The position numbers and the translations under genes were made by a program. Below, piece after piece: positions 33,680 to 36,172 of a DNA stretch of 36,172 nt. The notes under the pieces are model-generated. The model searched no databases. It was not told the origin of the DNA and saw nothing but the letters and a program-made list of their open reading frames with translations. Every line of letters starts with the position of its first letter. The stretch's first letter is position 1. Source of the DNA: an uncultured Roseibium sp. (GTDB taxonomy: Bacteria > Pseudomonadota > Alphaproteobacteria > Rhizobiales > Stappiaceae); NCBI RefSeq assembly GCF_947499295.1, contig NZ_CANMNP010000027.1:1-36172 (forward strand), written 5' to 3'.

Positions 33680-33732
33680 TTTTTCCCCCGGCTACCGGCT
33701 CTATTGCCTTGGCTTATTGAAAATGTGCGCCA

Positions 33733-34980
33733 TCAGTCTGGCTGTGTTTCCGGCCGCATCGATGGAACACTGACCATCTCCGCAGCTTCATCTTGTTTTG
33801 ACATGCGTGCACCGTACCACTTGGCAAACGGTACCGCCGTCACGCCGTGAAGCACAGCACTGATCCAGACGGCGTTGACGGCAAGGTTGAGCAGCTGCTC
33901 ACCGATTTCATGATCGATCTGATCAACGACGAGCAGGGCAAACAGAGCTGTCGCCAGGCCACGCGGGCCGAACCAGCCAAAGAAAAGTTTTGTCAGAGGC
34001 GAAGCGTCCGTGCCACTGAGCGACAGCCAAACGGCAAGCGGGCGCACAACAAAGAGGCTGATCAGGATGATTGCCAGGCTTCCACCGTCAAGATGGGAAA
34101 TTGCAGTTGGAACGAGGGCAAGTCCAATCAGGAAAAAAGCGCCCCAGGCCAGCATCTGGCCTTCGCTTTCAGTGAATTCGTAAATGAATGCGCACTGGCC
34201 CTTGATGACATTGCCGAAGAAGAGGCCGGCAACAAATGCTGAGATAAAGCCATTGCCGTCGACAAGACCGGCGGCCAGATAGGCGCCACCTGCCATGGCG
34301 ATAGCGCCAATACCTTCAATAGTCGCTGTCGTCATCTTGCGCTGTTTCGCCGCCAGGAACAAAATGCCGCCGACCGCGCCAACAACACCTCCGACAAGCG
34401 GCCCCAGTACAACCTGTTTTGCGCCGAAGACCAGCCAGTTCGTTGCGGTGGGCTGCATCATTTCACCTGCGAGGCTGGCAAAGAGCAGTATTACGGGTAA
34501 TGCCAGACCGTCGTTCAGTCCGCTTTCCAGCGTAAGCGCTCTGCGCACCCGCTCAGGAACGGCCTTGTTGGTGACGACGGCTTGCCCAAGAGCGGCATCG
34601 GTTGGTGCGAGGAGAGCTGCGGCCAGGGCCGCGACGATCAAGGGTTCAGCGGAAAAGAACGGCGCTGCGGAAGCCGTGCCCAGAACCACTGCCAACGGGA
34701 GGCCGATAAGCAGCATGCGCAGTGGCCATTGGTGGCGTTTCCGAATTGCCTGAAGGTTGATTTGGGCCGCGTCCAGGAACAGCAGGATGATCAACGCAAG
34801 TTCGGCCACGATATGCAGCAGGTGCTCTGCGTCCTGAAAGGGAAACATTCCCGTTTGAGACATTAAAAATCCAAAGCCGATAAACAGCATCGGCGCTGTC
34901 AATATGCTTTTGGAAAGCGTTTTTGCCAGCAAAGTGTAACTCACCGTAAACATTGCCAGCATCAAAAGACCGGTGGCCAT
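33733..34980 (-). CDS. Cation/H+ antiporter, CPA1 type
   Basis: A 415-aa membrane protein with about 12 helices. Family motifs are APTDAALGQAVV and ESGLNDGLALP (about 110-165), with the Asn-Asp pair typical of electroneutral CPA1 exchangers, and FFGWFGPRGLATALFALLV near the C-terminus. It should exchange Na+ or K+ for H+. I chose ATG 34980, preceded by GGGAGAG; the TTG at 34998 would sit on that ribosome site. It ends 53 bp before the Rieske-FMN gene on the same strand and may be co-transcribed with it. No functional link is proven. Confidence 0.88.
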   Translation of the reverse strand: MATGLLMLAMFTVSYTLLAKTLSKSILTAPMLFIGFGFLMSQTGMFPFQDAEHLLHIVAELALIILLFLDAAQINLQAIRKRHQWPLRMLLIGLPLAVVLGTASAAPFFSAEPLIVAALAAALLAPTDAALGQAVVTNKAVPERVRRALTLESGLNDGLALPVILLFASLAGEMMQPTATNWLVFGAKQVVLGPLVGGVVGAVGGILFLAAKQRKMTTATIEGIGAIAMAGGAYLAAGLVDGNGFISAFVAGLFFGNVIKGQCAFIYEFTESEGQMLAWGAFFLIGLALVPTAISHLDGGSLAIILISLFVVRPLAVWLSLSGTDASPLTKLFFGWFGPRGLATALFALLVVDQIDHEIGEQLLNLAVNAVWISAVLHGVTAVPFAKWYGARMSKQDEAAEMVSVPSMRPETQPD

Positions 34981-35040
34981 GAATGCACTCTCTCCCAAAG
35001 CCCACGGCGGTATTTAGGCTCGATGGCACCGCAGGCTCAA

Positions 35041-35071
35041 ATCATAACCCGATGACACTCGTGTGTGGCAA
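35041..35071 (-). promoter_or_regulatory. Candidate promoter of the antiporter gene
   Basis: On the minus strand TTGCCA (complement of 35066-35071) and TATGAT (complement of 35041-35046) are spaced by 19 bp. They lie about 60 bp before the antiporter ATG. ACAC-TC-GTGT (35055-35064) lies between them. Spacing is slightly long. Confidence 0.35.
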
Positions 35072-35133
35072 CTGTGAATTTGCCCGAGGTCAGGCTTGCG
35101 GGGCGCTGGCCATAGATCGGCGAGAGAGCATTC

Positions 35134-35871
35134 TTATTGGGCTTGCGCGAAACGCTGCAGGATCTTGTCAGCGTCTTCCGGGCGTGCAGCAATTTCGAGA
35201 ATCAGTTTCTTGCGCACGGCATCTGCAAAAGTTGCAGCGCTGTCGGCCGTCACCACGAAAGCTGCAGGACCGCCGATGATGTCCTGATGGAACCTTTCCT
35301 CAAGGTCGTAAGCCACCGGGCGCCCGGAACAATGACGGCACAGAACGGCGAGGCCGTTGATCACGATCCCTGATGAAACGACAGTTTCTCTGGCCTCGTG
35401 AATGGTCGGGCCGTTCCAGTTGTTGGCACTGTCGGCGGACAGATCGATGACGCGTCGCAGCCCGGTATAGGCGTTGGTGTCGATCAATTCCTTGCCTTTG
35501 AGCAGAGCTGCGCCAATCGCGTTCCGTCCGAACGCGCGGCGCGGTGGCTCCAAAAGCCTTGCCGCAAAGTCTTCCGCAGATGCCTTGCCGTCTATGACCG
35601 TCCAGTCGACAACAACGTCCTGCGAAAACATGTCGGCCCATTCAACATAGGTGACAACGATCTTGCCGTAAGCATTGCTGGCAATGGCGCTCAGTACTGA
35701 CGGATCCGTGATCGCTTCGGCATAACCTTGCCTTTGGAAAAGGATCTCAGCGTCGTCAATCGAGCCGGTCGCGTCGGCCAGAAGCACGAGTTCGAGGTCG
35801 AGTTCTTCAGATACGGCAGGCGCCGCCGTGAGAAAACACCAGGCAAACACCAGAACCGCAATCCGTTTCAT
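35134..35871 (-). CDS. DUF1194 secreted VWA-like protein
   Basis: A 245-aa protein that fits the DUF1194 family of alphaproteobacterial exported proteins with a von Willebrand A-like fold. A signal peptide spans 1-21 (cleavage after AVS). The metal-site start DATGSID (about 33-39) resembles a DxSxS motif with Thr-Gly replacing part of it. Later conserved pieces include RRVIDLSADSANNW and GIVINGLAVL. It stands apart from the antiporter gene with a 153-bp gap. Its function is unknown. Confidence 0.85.
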   Translation of the reverse strand: MKRIAVLVFAWCFLTAAPAVSEELDLELVLLADATGSIDDAEILFQRQGYAEAITDPSVLSAIASNAYGKIVVTYVEWADMFSQDVVVDWTVIDGKASAEDFAARLLEPPRRAFGRNAIGAALLKGKELIDTNAYTGLRRVIDLSADSANNWNGPTIHEARETVVSSGIVINGLAVLCRHCSGRPVAYDLEERFHQDIIGGPAAFVVTADSAATFADAVRKKLILEIAARPEDADKILQRFAQAQ

Positions 35872-36172
35872 ATGCCCCTCCTATCAGGCCGTTCACCTGC
35901 AGAAGCTAGGGCAGCAAGCGGAAAAAGGAAAATGTGGCTCATTGCGCCAGGTACAGGCCAGCTCAAACTTTGAGAGTAACTCCGCGCGCGATTCAAGTTT
36001 TCAACACACTTCCTTGCATCTTTAAGGGCGCATTTGAGGAGAAATATGTTGGAGATCAGTTTGCCATTCGCAAAAAGGATCGCAAGCCCGCTCATTTTAG
36101 TATCCACGCCTTGGAGGAAACCCCTCGTCTTCAGACGAGCCCGCTTTAGCGTGAAGTGAATAAGAATGACCA
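35872..36172. other. Region upstream of the DUF1194 gene to the window edge
   Basis: The 301 bp hold a palindrome CTCAAA-C-TTTGAG (35962-35974) about 90 bp before the DUF1194 start, possibly an operator. A 37-codon ORF at 36046-36159 follows GAGGAG but has no other support. A small hairpin CTCGTCT-TC-AGACGAG (36123-36138) has no U-run. No clear gene is seen. Confidence 0.4.

Noticed and set aside
36123..36138. Hairpin CTCGTCT-TC-AGACGAG as terminator
   Set aside because: Loop of two bases and no T-run; no gene clearly ends there.
36046..36159. 37-codon ORF with a GAGGAG site at the right edge
   Set aside because: The peptide has no recognisable feature, no neighbour coupling and lies in an untranslated upstream region; a chance ORF is more likely.

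Overview
The window (36.2 kb, GC-rich) reads as accessory chromosome of a marine-type alphaproteobacterium. The evidence is the GC-biased codon use, rhizobial-style inositol genes with an RpiR regulator, MalEFG-type and Liv-type ABC operons, a BCCT carrier, and a DUF1194 protein. A Roseibium/Labrenzia-like (Stappiaceae) origin is my best guess. It is an inference from gene content, not shown by any marker gene. I see no rRNA, tRNA, insertion sequence, CRISPR array, phage gene or origin.

Layout. (1) 1-3376 is an inositol-type locus: the 5' end of a secreted protein gene (minus strand), an RpiR regulator, inositol 2-dehydrogenase and a second Gfo/Idh/MocA dehydrogenase. Two near-identical 16-bp palindromes flank the regulator. 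(2) 3664-6876 is a three-gene electrophile/thiol-stress set: a KefF-like quinone reductase, a KefB/C-like K+/H+ antiporter and a FrnE-type DsbA protein. (3) 6961-19498 is a complete galactoside utilisation locus. A minus-strand operon encodes a binding protein, two permeases, GH36 alpha-galactosidase, an SDR (putative galactose dehydrogenase), DgoK, DgoA, an SMP-30 lactonase and GH42 beta-galactosidase. An IclR regulator and the ABC ATPase run divergently. Galactonate dehydratase is the only step of the De Ley-Doudoroff route without a gene here. (4) 19724-21390 holds a BCCT transporter with tandem terminators. (5) 21698-27431 is a Liv-type ABC operon (binding protein, LivG, LivF, LivH, LivM) ending in an alpha/beta hydrolase. 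(6) 27446-33679, minus strand, is the most unusual part. It has three different Rieske-domain fusion proteins: Rieske + glutamate-synthase FMN domain with a 3Fe-4S motif, Rieske + ThDP enzyme, and a haem-binding ferric-reductase-like membrane domain + Rieske. With them are four small or membrane-anchored proteins, five of these genes being chained by ATGA overlaps. (7) 33733-36172 holds a CPA1-type Na+/H+ antiporter and a secreted DUF1194 protein.

How the genes work together. The galactoside locus would import small galactosides intact, hydrolyse them in the cytosol and oxidise galactose to pyruvate and glyceraldehyde-3-phosphate. The Liv operon would import an unknown small molecule that the hydrolase may process. 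The Rieske cluster looks like an undescribed redox system: two soluble iron-sulfur enzymes plus a membrane haem b/Rieske module whose Rieske domain is predicted to face the cytoplasm. That suggests electrons moving between a ThDP-catalysed 2-oxoacid reaction, an FMN/3Fe-4S enzyme and the membrane. Substrates are unknown.
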